This document shows positions 16,857 to 26,048 of a stretch of DNA of 64,000 nt, piece after piece; within the stretch, counting starts at the first letter, position 1; each line of letters begins with the position of its first letter. Source of the stretch: UBA11957 sp963603285 (GTDB lineage: Bacteria > Bacillota > Clostridia > Lachnospirales > Lachnospiraceae). A program made the position numbers and the translations under genes. The notes below the pieces were generated by a model. It was given only the letters and a program-made list of their open reading frames with translations. It did no database searches and was not told where the DNA came from. The DNA is taken from the NCBI GenBank assembly GCA_963603285.1, contig CAVCMG010000001.1, positions 62,001-126,000 of the forward strand, in the 5' to 3' direction.

Positions 16857-17522
16857 ATGCTGAAAGTATTACCCTCGGTATTATCCGCGGATTTTGCAAA
16901 TCTGGGTCAGGATCTGGCCTGTGTGAAAGAGGCCGGTGTCACAGCTGTACATGTGGATGTGATGGACGGCAGCTTTGTTCCCAGCATTTCTCTCGGCTTT
17001 CCGGTGATCCGTTCGATGCGTAAGGTCAGTGATCTTTTCTTTGACGTACATCTGATGGTGGATGAGCCCGGCCGTTATCTCGAGGAGGTAAAGGCGGCAG
17101 GCGCTGACCGTATCGGCGTTCATGTTGAGGCGTGTAAGCATCTGCACAGAACGCTGCAGCAGATCCGCGCACTGGGCTGCGAGGTATGTGTCGTTTTAAA
17201 TCCGGCGACTCCGCTTTCGTCTATTGAATATGTGCTCGAGGATGTGGATGTTGTCCTTCTGATGACGGTCAATCCGGGCTTTGGCGGTCAGGCGTATATT
17301 CCGACAATGACCCGTAAGATCCGCGATCTGCGTAAGATGATCGATGACAGTGGACTTGACGTAAAGATCGAGCTGGATGGCGGAGTCAAGCTGACCAATG
17401 TCCGGGAGCTGATCGAGGCCGGAGCCGACGAGCTGGTGGCAGGTTCGAGCGTATTTAACGGCGAACCGGCAAAGGCGATTGCCGCATTTCATGAGATTTT
17501 TGGGGAATATGACCGTAAATAA
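16857..17522 (+). CDS. rpe: Ribulose-phosphate 3-epimerase
   Basis: A 221-residue TIM-barrel enzyme converting ribulose 5-phosphate to xylulose 5-phosphate in the pentose phosphate pathway. Motifs: 'VLPSVLSADFANLGQ', 'HVDVMDGSFVPSISLG' (metal His and Asp), 'DVHLMVDEP', 'VLLMTVNPGFGGQAYIP' and 'IELDGGVK'. Start and length match the family. It opens a cluster with transaldolase, split transketolase and rpiB, that is, the whole non-oxidative branch. Confidence 0.96.
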   Translation: MLKVLPSVLSADFANLGQDLACVKEAGVTAVHVDVMDGSFVPSISLGFPVIRSMRKVSDLFFDVHLMVDEPGRYLEEVKAAGADRIGVHVEACKHLHRTLQQIRALGCEVCVVLNPATPLSSIEYVLEDVDVVLLMTVNPGFGGQAYIPTMTRKIRDLRKMIDDSGLDVKIELDGGVKLTNVRELIEAGADELVAGSSVFNGEPAKAIAAFHEIFGEYDRK

Positions 17523-17588
17523 GGTAACTGCAGCCTGTCCAAGGACGGGTTGACATATAAATTTAAGTATCCATGGAGGTAAAGTAAC

Positions 17589-18242
17589 ATGCGTTTTTTC
17601 ATTGACACAGCAAATGTGGAAGACATCAAGAAGGCAAATGACATGGGCGTTATCTGTGGCGTTACCACAAACCCGTCCCTGATCGCCAAAGAGGGAAGAG
17701 ATTTCAAAGAGGTTATCAAAGAGATCACATCCATCGTTGACGGACCGATCAGCGGTGAGGTTAAGGCAACCACAACAGACGCAGAAGGCATGATCAAAGA
17801 GGGTCGCGAGATCGCAGCTATTCATCCGAACATGGTTGTTAAGATCCCGATGACTGTAGAAGGTCTGAAAGCTGTAAAGGTACTGTCCGCTGAGGGCATC
17901 AAGACAAATGTAACTCTGATCTTCTCCGCTAACCAGGCACTTCTGGCAGCAAGAGCAGGCGCTACATATGTATCTCCGTTCCTGGGCCGTCTGGATGATA
18001 TTTCCCAGCCGGGTATCGATCTGATCGAGACGATCGCTGATATCTTTGCTGTAGCAGGTCTGGATACACAGATCATCGCTGCTTCCGTAAGAAATCCGAT
18101 CCACGTAACAGACTGTGCTCTGGCCGGTGCTGATATCGCTACTGTACCGTACAAGGTTATCGAGCAGATGACAAAGCATCCGCTGACAGATCAGGGTATC
18201 GAGAAATTCCAGGCTGATTATAAAGCTGTATTTGGTGAATAA
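17589..18242 (+). CDS. Transaldolase (small TalC/fructose-6-phosphate aldolase-type)
   Basis: A 217-residue class I aldolase of the short transaldolase group. It has 'MRFFIDTANVEDIKKAND', 'GVTTNPSLIAKEG', the Schiff-base Lys in 'MVVKIPMT', 'TNVTLIFSANQALLAARAGA' and 'VSPFLGRLDDI'. It moves a three-carbon dihydroxyacetone unit between sugar phosphates; short members can also act as fructose-6-phosphate aldolases, but gene context (rpe before, transketolase after) favours transaldolase. GGAGG precedes the start. Confidence 0.93.
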   Translation: MRFFIDTANVEDIKKANDMGVICGVTTNPSLIAKEGRDFKEVIKEITSIVDGPISGEVKATTTDAEGMIKEGREIAAIHPNMVVKIPMTVEGLKAVKVLSAEGIKTNVTLIFSANQALLAARAGATYVSPFLGRLDDISQPGIDLIETIADIFAVAGLDTQIIAASVRNPIHVTDCALAGADIATVPYKVIEQMTKHPLTDQGIEKFQADYKAVFGE

Positions 18243-18260
18243 TACGTGAGAGTTATCATG

Positions 18261-18331
18261 CAGCCAGGCATCTGTTGTCTGGCTGTATAAAATCGCCATG
18301 CATTTTAAAGAATCTGTCGATGGCAGATTCT
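18261..18331 (+). other. Two consecutive hairpins between transaldolase and transketolase genes
   Basis: CAGCCAG/CTGGCTG (18261-18285) and AGAATCTG/CAGATTCT (18309-18331) form two small stems. Neither has a T-run, so they are more likely mRNA processing or stability elements than terminators. Confidence 0.45.
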
Positions 18332-18365
18332 GCAGATGAGATCATCATATATTAAGGAGAATTCC

Positions 18366-19205
18366 ATGACAACATTAGAACTTCAGAAGATGGCTGTCGA
18401 GGTGCGCAAAGGCATCGTTACCGGTGTCCACAGTGCCAAAGCCGGTCATCCGGGCGGATCTTTATCCGCAGCAGACGTATTTACCTATCTCTATTTCGAA
18501 GAGATGAACATTGACCCGAAAAACCCGAAGGATCCGAAGCGTGACCGTTTCGTCCTGTCCAAAGGACATACAGCACCGGGTCTTTATTCCGCACTGGCAC
18601 ACAGAGGCTATTTCCCGGTAGAGGATCTTCTGACACTGCGCCATATCGGTTCCCATCTGCAGGGGCATCCGTGTCTGCAGCACACACCGGGTATCGATAT
18701 GTCCAGCGGTTCCCTGGGTCAGGGCATCTCTGTTGCCGTAGGTATGGCACTTTCTGCCAAGCTGAGCAACGAGGATTACCGTGTATACACACTTCTTGGC
18801 GACGGTGAGATCCAGGAGGGTCAGGTATGGGAGGCTTCCATGTTCGCAGGTGCGAGACATCTGGACAATCTCTGTGTGATCGTAGACAACAATGGTCTGC
18901 AGATCGACGGACCGGTAGCTGACGTATGCTCTCCGTATCCGATCGACAAGAAATTCGAAGCTTTCAATTTCCATGTGATCAACGTGGCCGATGGCAACGA
19001 CATGGATCAGCTGAGAGCTGCTTTTGAGGAAGCAAAGACCGTAAAGGGTATGCCGACTGCCATCATCATGAAGACCGTAAAGGGTAAAGGTGTTTCCTTC
19101 ATGGAGAATCAGGTGGGCTGGCATGGAAAAGCCCCGAACGATGAGGAATACGAGATCGCTATGGAGGATCTTGAGAAAGCAGGTGAAGCATTATGTCAGA
19201 AGTAA
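18366..19205 (+). CDS. Transketolase, N-terminal subunit (pentose phosphate copy)
   Basis: A 279-residue N-terminal half of a split transketolase. It contains 'KAGHPGGSLSAADVFTYLYF', 'RFVLSKGHTAPGLYSALA', 'SGSLGQGISVAVGMALS' and the thiamine-Mg motif 'GDGEIQEGQVWEAS'. The ATG at 18366 has AAGGAG upstream. Its end overlaps the start of the C-terminal subunit by 13 bases, so synthesis of both halves is coupled. It belongs to the housekeeping pentose-phosphate cluster and is a paralogue of 6295-7209. Confidence 0.93.
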   Translation: MTTLELQKMAVEVRKGIVTGVHSAKAGHPGGSLSAADVFTYLYFEEMNIDPKNPKDPKRDRFVLSKGHTAPGLYSALAHRGYFPVEDLLTLRHIGSHLQGHPCLQHTPGIDMSSGSLGQGISVAVGMALSAKLSNEDYRVYTLLGDGEIQEGQVWEASMFAGARHLDNLCVIVDNNGLQIDGPVADVCSPYPIDKKFEAFNFHVINVADGNDMDQLRAAFEEAKTVKGMPTAIIMKTVKGKGVSFMENQVGWHGKAPNDEEYEIAMEDLEKAGEALCQK

Positions 19206-20134
19206 AGAAAGTCGCTACCAGACAGAGCTACGGTGAGGCTCTGATAGAGCTTGGTAAAGAGCATGAAAACCTGGTGGTACTCGATGCCGATCTGGCAGCT
19301 GCCACCCAGACAGGTAAATTTAAAGCCGTATTTCCGGAGAGACATATCGACTGCGGTATCGCAGAGAGCAATATGATGGGCATCGCTGCCGGTCTTGCCA
19401 CTACAGGTAAGGTGCCGTTTGCCAGCACGTTTGCGATGTTTGCTGCAGGCCGTGCGTTTGAGCAGGTCAGAAACTCCATCGGTTATCCGCATCTGAATGT
19501 AAAAATCGGTGCTACCCATGCCGGTATTTCTGTAGGTGAGGATGGTGCTACCCATCAGTGTAACGAGGATATCGCTCTGATGCGTACGATCCCGGGTATG
19601 ACAGTGATCAATCCGGCCGACGATATCGAGGCAAAGGCTGCTGTGAAGGCTGCTTACGAGATGGATGGCCCAGTATATTTACGTTTTGGCCGTCTGGCTG
19701 TTCCGGTGATCAATGACAATCCGGATTACAAGTTTGAGATCGGCAAGGGTGTTGTCCTGAAAGAGGGTAAGGATGTGGCTATTATTGCTACAGGTCTTTG
19801 TGTAAATTCTGCACTGGAAGCGGCTGAGAAGCTGGCTGCTGATGGTATTGACGCCATGATCGTGAATATTCATACAATCAAACCGATCGACGAGGAGCTG
19901 ATCGTGGAGGCTGCGAAGAAGTGCGGCAAGGTTGTCACAGTTGAGGAGCATTCTGTGATCGGTGGTCTGGGCAGTGCGGTTTGCGATGTGCTTTCGGAGA
20001 AGCTGCCGACACCGGTGAAGAAGATCGGTGTGTATGATGTCTTTGGTGAGTCGGGTCCGGCTGTGAAGCTGCTGGAGAAGTATAAGCTCGATGGACAGGG
20101 TGTGTATGAGCAGGTTTCTGAGTGGATGAAATAA
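19193..20134 (+). CDS. Transketolase, C-terminal subunit (pentose phosphate copy)
   Basis: A 313-residue C-terminal half of transketolase, starting inside the end of the N-terminal subunit gene. Signatures are 'HIDCGIAESNMMGIAAGLA', which holds the catalytic Glu, 'THAGISVGEDGATHQCNEDIA', and 'EEHSVIGGLGSAVCDVL'. It completes the two-subunit enzyme moving ketol units in the non-oxidative pentose phosphate pathway. A long inverted repeat begins 25 bases after its stop. Confidence 0.93.
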   Translation: MSEVKKVATRQSYGEALIELGKEHENLVVLDADLAAATQTGKFKAVFPERHIDCGIAESNMMGIAAGLATTGKVPFASTFAMFAAGRAFEQVRNSIGYPHLNVKIGATHAGISVGEDGATHQCNEDIALMRTIPGMTVINPADDIEAKAAVKAAYEMDGPVYLRFGRLAVPVINDNPDYKFEIGKGVVLKEGKDVAIIATGLCVNSALEAAEKLAADGIDAMIVNIHTIKPIDEELIVEAAKKCGKVVTVEEHSVIGGLGSAVCDVLSEKLPTPVKKIGVYDVFGESGPAVKLLEKYKLDGQGVYEQVSEWMK

Positions 20135-20159
20135 AATTGTGTAAATTGTAAGTAGTGAG

Positions 20160-20296
20160 GCATCCGACAGGGCTGTCCGCATACATATATATTTTTCTGC
20201 GCTCCGCCTCCGTCGGTCCGAGCCTAAGGTCTCGGACACTTACTCGGTAAAGTCGCTTGAAAAATATATATGTATGCGAACATCCCTGCCGGATGC
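20160..20296. repeat. Long imperfect inverted repeat with structured loop
   Basis: Arms at 20160-20197 and 20259-20296 are complementary at 35 of 38 positions. The 61-base loop holds a nested hairpin GTCCGAG/CTCGGAC (20216-20237). The structure sits between the transketolase gene and rpiB, in an operon-like arrangement, with no obvious T-run. It resembles the three elements at 33700, 49901 and 52428 in general shape (long outer stem, GC-rich core), but its core sequence is different, so I list it separately. Confidence 0.75.
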
Positions 20297-20324
20297 ATTT
20301 ACTTTTTTGAAAGAGGAGAGAGTT

Positions 20325-20777
20325 ATGAAGATTGGAATTGGTAATGATCATTCGGCTGTGGATATGAAGAATGAGGTTGTGGACTATCTGGTAAGTCTGG
20401 GACATGAGGTTGTGAATTTTGGTACGGATTCTTATGAGTCTTGCAACTATCCGGTATATGGAAAGGCTGTAGCGGAAGCAGTTCGTGATAAAAAGGTGGA
20501 CTGCGGTATCTGTATTTGTGGTACGGGTGTGGGAATTTCACTGGCTGCGAATAAGGTTCGGGGGATCCGGGCGGTTGTTTGCAGTGAGCCGTATTCGGCA
20601 AAATTGTCGAAGCAGCATAATAATACGAATGTGCTGTGCTTTGGTGCAAGGGTGATCGGGATTGAGCTGGCTAAGATGATTATTGATGCGTGGCTGGGGG
20701 CTGAGTTTGAGGGTGGCCGTCATGCGACGCGTGTGGGTATGATCATGGATATTGAGAACGAGAAATTTGAGGGCTGA
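20325..20777 (+). CDS. rpiB: Ribose-5-phosphate isomerase B
   Basis: A 150-residue RpiB/LacAB-family isomerase interconverting ribose and ribulose 5-phosphate. Motifs: 'MKIGIGNDHSAVDMKN', catalytic Cys in 'DCGICICGTGVGISLAANK', 'IRAVVCSEPYSAKLSKQHNN' and 'GRHATRV'. AGAGGAGAGAG precedes the ATG; the frame is open upstream but would run through the inverted repeat, so the shorter start is chosen. It completes the non-oxidative pentose phosphate set. The LacAB alternative is unlikely, as no galactose genes are near. Confidence 0.94.
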   Translation: MKIGIGNDHSAVDMKNEVVDYLVSLGHEVVNFGTDSYESCNYPVYGKAVAEAVRDKKVDCGICICGTGVGISLAANKVRGIRAVVCSEPYSAKLSKQHNNTNVLCFGARVIGIELAKMIIDAWLGAEFEGGRHATRVGMIMDIENEKFEG

Positions 20778-20874
20778 TCAGGTGAAAAAAGTGGCAGGCA
20801 AAGCGGCCGGTCAGAGGGATGAGGCCGGAGACTTTTTTCTGCTGGATGAATATCTGAAAATAGTACAGTTCTTG

Positions 20875-20909
20875 AAAAAAAAACAGGATGCAGGGCGTCC
20901 TGTTTTTTT
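20875..20909 (+). terminator. Intrinsic terminator after rpiB, probably bidirectional
   Basis: A run of nine A's and CAGGA pair with TCCTG and seven T's around a 9-base loop. It ends the pentose-phosphate cluster. Confidence 0.82.
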
Positions 20910-21031
20910 ATATGATACAATCAGACGTGCGGTGGATGCTTTGCCTGCCGGGGTGGTTCAGACATGACCGGAGACAGAAGATCCCTGCACGAAAAAACAG
21001 TATATAAACATAACCGGCAAAGGAGAATGCT

Positions 21032-23437
21032 ATGAAAACATTTGCTGTAAATGAGGGTTTGATGAGCGTATATCCGGTACGTGAGGATATTCTGCGTATC
21101 GTGTATACAAAGCATGAGAATATCGGGGATCCGACGGCGCTGATCGAGGAGAATGCCAGAGGAGAGATCGACTATGAATATGCGGAGGATGATGAGGCGG
21201 TCATCGTCAATACCGCCAGAGTCCGTGCGATCGTAGATAAAAAGACGGGAGCTGTATGCTTTGTCAATGCAAAGACAGGTAAGCTCTATGTACAGGAGAC
21301 GGCCAAAACATTGGAGCCGCAGGATGTCATTCACTATACGACGGGCGGTGAGGCACCGCAGATCGAGCGGATCAAGACGGTTGATGGTGAGAGAAACGTT
21401 GTCCGCAATCTGCGAGAGACGGTAGACCGTGTCGCTTACCGTGCAAAGGTACATTTTGACTGGGCAGAGGATGAGGCGATCCACGGTCTGGGTCAGGGTG
21501 AGGAAGGTATCTATGATTACCGCCATCATGTACAGTATATGTACCAGCACAATATGCGTATTCCGATGCCGTTTTTATTTTCTTCCCGTCAGTATGGTGT
21601 TCTGTTTGACTGCGGAAGTCTGATGACATTTAATGATGATGAGCGTGGTTCCTATATTTACATGGACTGCGTGGATCAGATGAACTATTATTTTGTAGCC
21701 GGTGAGAATGCCGATGATGTGATCGATGGTTATCGTTTCCTGACCGGTAAAGCAGTGATGCTGCCGCGCTGGGCTTATGGTTATGTACAGTCCAAGGAGG
21801 CTTATCATACCGGAGATGAGATGGAGGAGATTGCCCGTCATTACAGAGAGCTGGGTGTACCGCTTGACTGTGTTGTACAGGACTGGAATACCTGGGACGA
21901 CGGCAAATGGGGCCAGAAGACGGTGGACAAATCCCGTTATGACCATGTTAAGGAGAATATCGACCGTATGCATGATATGCATGTGCATACGATGATTTCC
22001 ATGTGGCCGAATATGAACCCGGGTGGTGAGAACCATCAGCAGTTCTTTGACGCAGGATATCTGTTAAATGATTATTCTACATATAATGCTTTTGATGAGA
22101 AGGCCAGAGAGATGTACTGGCAGCAGGTCAGCGAGGAGCTGTTCCCGGCAGGTTTTGATTCTTGGTGGTGCGATTCCACAGAGCCGTTCCCGAGTCCGGA
22201 CTGGGGTGGAGCAATCATGCGTGAGCCGTGGGAGCGTTATGCTCTGGTCGGTGGTGAGCACAAGAAATATCTCGATGCCGGACAGGCAAACGAGTTTGCC
22301 CTGTATCATGCCAAAGGCGTATATGAAAATCAGAAAAAAGTGGACAAAAAGCGCCGTGTACTGAATTTGACCCGTTCCGGATATGCCGGATCCCAGAAAT
22401 ATGGTACAGTATTATGGTCCGGTGATATCTATGCCAGCTGGAAAACTCTGCAGAAACAGATTCCGGAAGGACTGAACATGGCCATGAGCGGTATGCCGAA
22501 CTGGACACTGGATATCGGTGCGTTCTTCGTTGTCGGCAGCGCATGGTGGAAACGTGGCTGCAACAACAGCACCAATCCGAACCCGATCTGGTTCTGGAAA
22601 GGTGAGTACAATGACGGTGTGGAAGATCCGGGTTATCGCGAGCTGTATGTGCGCTGGTTTGAGTACGGCTGCTTCTTGCCGATGTTCCGTTCCCATGGTA
22701 CGGATACACCGCGTGAAATCTGGAATTTCGGTAAAAAGGGCGATATGGCCTACGATGCGATCGAGAAATACATCAACTTGCGTTACCAGCTGATGCCGTA
22801 CGTGTATTCTCTGGCAGGCGCTGCCTATACAAAGAACCGCACGATCATGCGCAGTCTGCTGTTTGATTTTGCAGAGGATAAAAAGGCCGTTGCCACAGGC
22901 AACGAATATATGTATGGTCCGGCTTTCCTGATCTGCCCGGTTACGGAGCCGATGTATTACGAGGCTGACGGTGTGAAGCTTGACCGTGAGAAAACCTGGG
23001 AGTGCTATCTTCCGGATGGTGCAACTTGGCATGAATTCTGGACAGGAAAGACATATGCAGGTGGTCAGACTGTGAAAGTGGATGCTCCGCTGGATCAGAT
23101 GCCGATCTTTGTAAAGGCCGGTTCCATCGTACCGATGTGTCCGGAGCATATCGACTATGCGGATGCTGTAGCTGACAAAGTGCTGGAGCTCCGTGTATAT
23201 GCCGGTGCAGACGGTACATTCACGCTGTACGAGGATGCCGGGGACGGCTATGGCTACGAGAACGGTGAGTATACCGAGATCGAGCTTATCTGGGATGAGG
23301 CTGCACATACGCTGACGATCGGCGACCGTGCAGGAGCCTTTGACGGTATGCAGGAAAAACGTCAGTTTACTGTCATATGCGGTGATAAAAAGGCAGAAAT
23401 CACATACGATGGCACCGCACAGAAGGTATGTCTGTAA
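21032..23437 (+). CDS. Glycoside hydrolase family 31 (alpha-glucosidase/alpha-xylosidase type)
   Basis: An 801-residue GH31 enzyme without signal peptide, so cytoplasmic. Domain order follows the family: N-terminal beta domain with 'HGLGQGEEGIYDYRHH', a TIM barrel, then C-terminal beta domains. The likely nucleophile is the Asp in 'WWCDSTEPF' (about residue 379); the acid/base is the Asp in 'WTLDIGAFF' (about 493). 'FEYGCFLPMFRSHGTDTPRE' is the conserved substrate-binding Arg-His region. CAAAGGAGAA precedes the ATG. It is monocistronic with no sugar transporter beside it. Substrate (alpha-glucoside or alpha-xyloside) is unresolved. Confidence 0.9.
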   Translation: MKTFAVNEGLMSVYPVREDILRIVYTKHENIGDPTALIEENARGEIDYEYAEDDEAVIVNTARVRAIVDKKTGAVCFVNAKTGKLYVQETAKTLEPQDVIHYTTGGEAPQIERIKTVDGERNVVRNLRETVDRVAYRAKVHFDWAEDEAIHGLGQGEEGIYDYRHHVQYMYQHNMRIPMPFLFSSRQYGVLFDCGSLMTFNDDERGSYIYMDCVDQMNYYFVAGENADDVIDGYRFLTGKAVMLPRWAYGYVQSKEAYHTGDEMEEIARHYRELGVPLDCVVQDWNTWDDGKWGQKTVDKSRYDHVKENIDRMHDMHVHTMISMWPNMNPGGENHQQFFDAGYLLNDYSTYNAFDEKAREMYWQQVSEELFPAGFDSWWCDSTEPFPSPDWGGAIMREPWERYALVGGEHKKYLDAGQANEFALYHAKGVYENQKKVDKKRRVLNLTRSGYAGSQKYGTVLWSGDIYASWKTLQKQIPEGLNMAMSGMPNWTLDIGAFFVVGSAWWKRGCNNSTNPNPIWFWKGEYNDGVEDPGYRELYVRWFEYGCFLPMFRSHGTDTPREIWNFGKKGDMAYDAIEKYINLRYQLMPYVYSLAGAAYTKNRTIMRSLLFDFAEDKKAVATGNEYMYGPAFLICPVTEPMYYEADGVKLDREKTWECYLPDGATWHEFWTGKTYAGGQTVKVDAPLDQMPIFVKAGSIVPMCPEHIDYADAVADKVLELRVYAGADGTFTLYEDAGDGYGYENGEYTEIELIWDEAAHTLTIGDRAGAFDGMQEKRQFTVICGDKKAEITYDGTAQKVCL

Positions 23438-23590
23438 GCTATAAAATATAATTGGGGCTGTCAGCAGGTTGTCTGAGCATGACCGCATAGTTTTAGTAAA
23501 ATAAGACAAAGCGATGCAGGCAGCAGCTGACAGAACCAACAAAAATATTCGAGTGAATTTATAGGGATTAACCAAAGAAAAACTTGCAGG

Positions 23591-23619
23591 TTGACACTGG
23601 AAAAATTCAGTGATATATT
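23591..23619 (+). promoter_or_regulatory. Promoter of trp operon
   Basis: TTGACA (23591-23596) and TATATT (23614-23619) with exactly 17 bases between. Transcription would start near 23626, at the beginning of the T-box leader. Confidence 0.85.
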
Positions 23620-23640
23620 CACTTTAGTTGAATAAAGCTA

Positions 23641-23913
23641 ATAAACCGTTGAAGCGGAGATCAAAGCAACCATGCACGCACAGAGAGTCCGGGAAGGTGA
23701 GAGCCGGGTCGAAACGCAGATTGCCAAATGGACCGCCGAGGGCACAGTCAAAGGCTACGGCCGAGTATTCTGTGACGTAGGGGCATACGTCAGTTGCCGG
23801 GGATATGATGGTATTCCGACAAGGGTACGGCATTCGCCGTAAAGCAAGGTGGCACCGCGGGTGAAAGTATATACGCTCGTCCTTGACAGTAATTGTCATG
23901 GACGGGCTTTTTT
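23641..23913 (+). ncRNA. Trp-specific T-box riboswitch with antiterminator/terminator
   Basis: The leader carries the stem I features AGAGAGTC and GGTGAGAGCC, the specifier TGG followed by A (23729-23732, the Trp codon), and the T-box sequence AAGGTGGCACCGCGG at 23846-23860. A terminator follows: GCTCGTCC/GGACGGGC with TTTTTT (23875-23913). Uncharged tRNA-Trp would pair with TGG and the T-box, stabilise the antiterminator and allow transcription of trpE onward. Specifier assignment agrees with the downstream genes. Confidence 0.95.
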
Positions 23914-23967
23914 GATGCCTTTTTTAGAAAATAAAGACCAGACCGTCCGACAGAAAGGAAGGTTTTT

Positions 23968-25455
23968 ATGTATCCGACAATAGAGGAAGTCAAAAGGATA
24001 GCAGCTGCCGGAGACTATAAAAGAATCCCCGTATACCGGGAAATCTATTCCGACATGTATACGCCGGTGCAGGTGTTAAAGATCCTGCGGGGGCAGAGCC
24101 GCCAGTGCTACCTGCTGGAAAGTGCGAGTCAGGAGGAAAACTGGGGCCGGTATTCGTTCCTTGGCTGTGATCCGAAGATGGAGATTACCTGTGCGAGAGG
24201 GCTGTTAAAGATCCGCACGACAGACGCAGCCGGAACGATGGAGGAAACGGAAAAAAGGGTGGTGCATCCCAAGGAAGAGATCCGGAAGATCCTTGCAGCA
24301 TACAAAAGCCCGAAGCTTTCCGGGATGCCGCCGTTTACCGGCGGGCTGGTCGGCTATTTCGCCTACGATTATATCCGCTACAGCGAACCGAAATTGGAGC
24401 TGGGGCTGCACGGGGAGGCGGACGGCAAGGATGTTGACCTGCTGTTGTTTGATGAGGTGATCGCCTTTGACCATTACCACCAGAAGATCTGCCTGATCGC
24501 CGGGGTGATGACGGACGATATTGACAGAAGCTATGCCGAAGCCGAAAAGAAACTGGATGCCATGCTGCATATGTTGAAGGAAAAGCAGCCGATGCATGTA
24601 CAGCCACTGGTGCTTGAGGAGGAGATCCAGCCGCAGTTTTCCAGAGAGCGTTACTGTCAGATGGTGGAAACGGCCAGAGACTATATCCGGGAGGGTGATA
24701 TTTTCCAGGTGGTGCTTTCCAATCCCCGACGGGCAAAAGCAAGAGGAAGTCTTCTGGATACCTACCGGGCACTTCGGGCTTCGAATCCGTCACCGTATAT
24801 GTTCTACTTTACCAGCGACGATCTGGAGATCGCGGGAGCTTCCCCGGAAACGCTGGTCAGCTTAAAGGAAGGTGTCCTGCATACTTTTCCGTTGGCAGGG
24901 ACAAGGCCGAGGGGAAAGACGGCTGCAGAGGATGCGGCGCTGGAAACAGAGCTTCTGGCTGATGAAAAGGAGCGGGCGGAACATAATATGCTTGTGGATC
25001 TGGGTCGTAACGACCTCGGCAAGATCAGCCGGATCGGCAGTGTAGCCGTTGAAAAATATATGGAGATCGAGAGATTTTCTCACGTAATGCATATCGGCTC
25101 TACGATCCGCGGAGAGATCCGCAAGGATCTGGATGCACTGGATGCGATTGATGCGATTCTTCCGGCAGGCACACTGTCCGGTGCACCGAAATTCAGAGCC
25201 TGTGAGATCATCGAGGAGCTGGAGCAGAGCCGCCGGGGCGTGTATGGCGGAGCGGTCGGATATATTGATTTTTCCGGAAATCTGGATGTGTGTATCGCGA
25301 TCCGGCTGGCGTATAAGAAGAACGGTGAGATCTGTATCCGTTCCGGCGCAGGCATCGTGGCAGACAGTGTGGCAGAGAAGGAATTTGACGAGTGCAGCAA
25401 CAAAGCCATGGCGGTGATCCGGGCAGCAAAAGAAGCACAGGAGGGACTGATATGA
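23968..25455 (+). CDS. trpE: Anthranilate synthase component I
   Basis: A 495-residue chorismate-binding enzyme forming anthranilate with TrpG. N-terminal 'CYLLESASQEENWGRYSFLG' includes the tryptophan feedback-binding 'LLES' element; the C-terminal catalytic part has 'GDIFQVVLS', 'FPLAGTRPRGKT', 'DLGRNDLGKIS', 'HVMHIGSTIRGE' and 'AGTLSGAPKFRACEII'. AAAGGAAGG precedes the start, 54 bases after the T-box terminator. It overlaps trpG by ATGA, so translation is coupled. Confidence 0.97.
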   Translation: MYPTIEEVKRIAAAGDYKRIPVYREIYSDMYTPVQVLKILRGQSRQCYLLESASQEENWGRYSFLGCDPKMEITCARGLLKIRTTDAAGTMEETEKRVVHPKEEIRKILAAYKSPKLSGMPPFTGGLVGYFAYDYIRYSEPKLELGLHGEADGKDVDLLLFDEVIAFDHYHQKICLIAGVMTDDIDRSYAEAEKKLDAMLHMLKEKQPMHVQPLVLEEEIQPQFSRERYCQMVETARDYIREGDIFQVVLSNPRRAKARGSLLDTYRALRASNPSPYMFYFTSDDLEIAGASPETLVSLKEGVLHTFPLAGTRPRGKTAAEDAALETELLADEKERAEHNMLVDLGRNDLGKISRIGSVAVEKYMEIERFSHVMHIGSTIRGEIRKDLDALDAIDAILPAGTLSGAPKFRACEIIEELEQSRRGVYGGAVGYIDFSGNLDVCIAIRLAYKKNGEICIRSGAGIVADSVAEKEFDECSNKAMAVIRAAKEAQEGLI

Positions 25456-26048
25456 TCCTGTTGATTGATAATTATGACAGCTTTTCGTATAACGTATACC
25501 AGCTGATCGGCGCAGTGGAGCCGGATATCCGGGTGATACGAAATGATGATTACACGGTGGAAGAGATTCAGACCATGGAACCGGAGGCCATCATCCTGTC
25601 ACCGGGGCCGGGCAGACCGGAGGACGCCGGTGTCTGCATGGAGGTGGTAAAACAGCTGGGAGAAAAAATCCCGATCCTTGGCATCTGCCTTGGCCACCAG
25701 GCGATCTGTAGAGCCTGCGGCGGAGAAGTCAGCTATGCAAAGGAGCTGATGCATGGCAAGCAGGATCTTCTGCAGCAGATGGGAGAGAATGTTCTGTTTG
25801 CCGGATTGCCGGAGAAATTTCCGGCAGCCAGATACCATTCTCTGGCAGCCGTGGGAGAAAAGCTGCCGGACTGCCTGCACATTACCGCCCGGGCAGAGGA
25901 CGGAGAGATCATGGCGGTAGAACATAGTGACTATCCGATTTATGGCGTACAGTTTCATCCGGAATCTGTGATGATGCCGGATGGTAAACAGATGATAGAG
26001 AACTTTATGAACGCTGTAAGAAGCAGAAAAAAGGAGGAAGAAAAATGA
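25452..26048 (+). CDS. trpG: Anthranilate synthase component II (glutamine amidotransferase)
   Basis: A 198-residue class I glutamine amidotransferase supplying ammonia to TrpE. It starts MILLIDNYDSFSYNVYQL; the nucleophile Cys is in 'GICLGHQAI', and the His-Glu pair is in 'YGVQFHPESVM'. The ATG at 25452 overlaps the trpE stop. It is a separate protein and not fused to TrpD. It overlaps trpD by four bases. Confidence 0.96.
   Translation: MILLIDNYDSFSYNVYQLIGAVEPDIRVIRNDDYTVEEIQTMEPEAIILSPGPGRPEDAGVCMEVVKQLGEKIPILGICLGHQAICRACGGEVSYAKELMHGKQDLLQQMGENVLFAGLPEKFPAARYHSLAAVGEKLPDCLHITARAEDGEIMAVEHSDYPIYGVQFHPESVMMPDGKQMIENFMNAVRSRKKEEEK

Noticed and set aside
17550..17575. TTGACA upstream of the transaldolase gene as a promoter
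   Set aside because: No acceptable -10 box lies 16-18 bases downstream; the spacing falls on the ribosome site instead.
20752..20967. 71-codon frame after rpiB
   Set aside because: It spans the rpiB terminator hairpin, overlaps the rpiB end in another frame and has no good ribosome site.
22412..23575. 387-codon open frame on the minus strand
   Set aside because: Antisense to the GH31 gene, which has clear catalytic motifs; no domain seen in the reverse translation.
23438..23590. Terminator after GH31
   Set aside because: CTGTCAGC and GCTGACAG are complementary but nearly 60 bases apart with no T-run, so it is not a convincing terminator.
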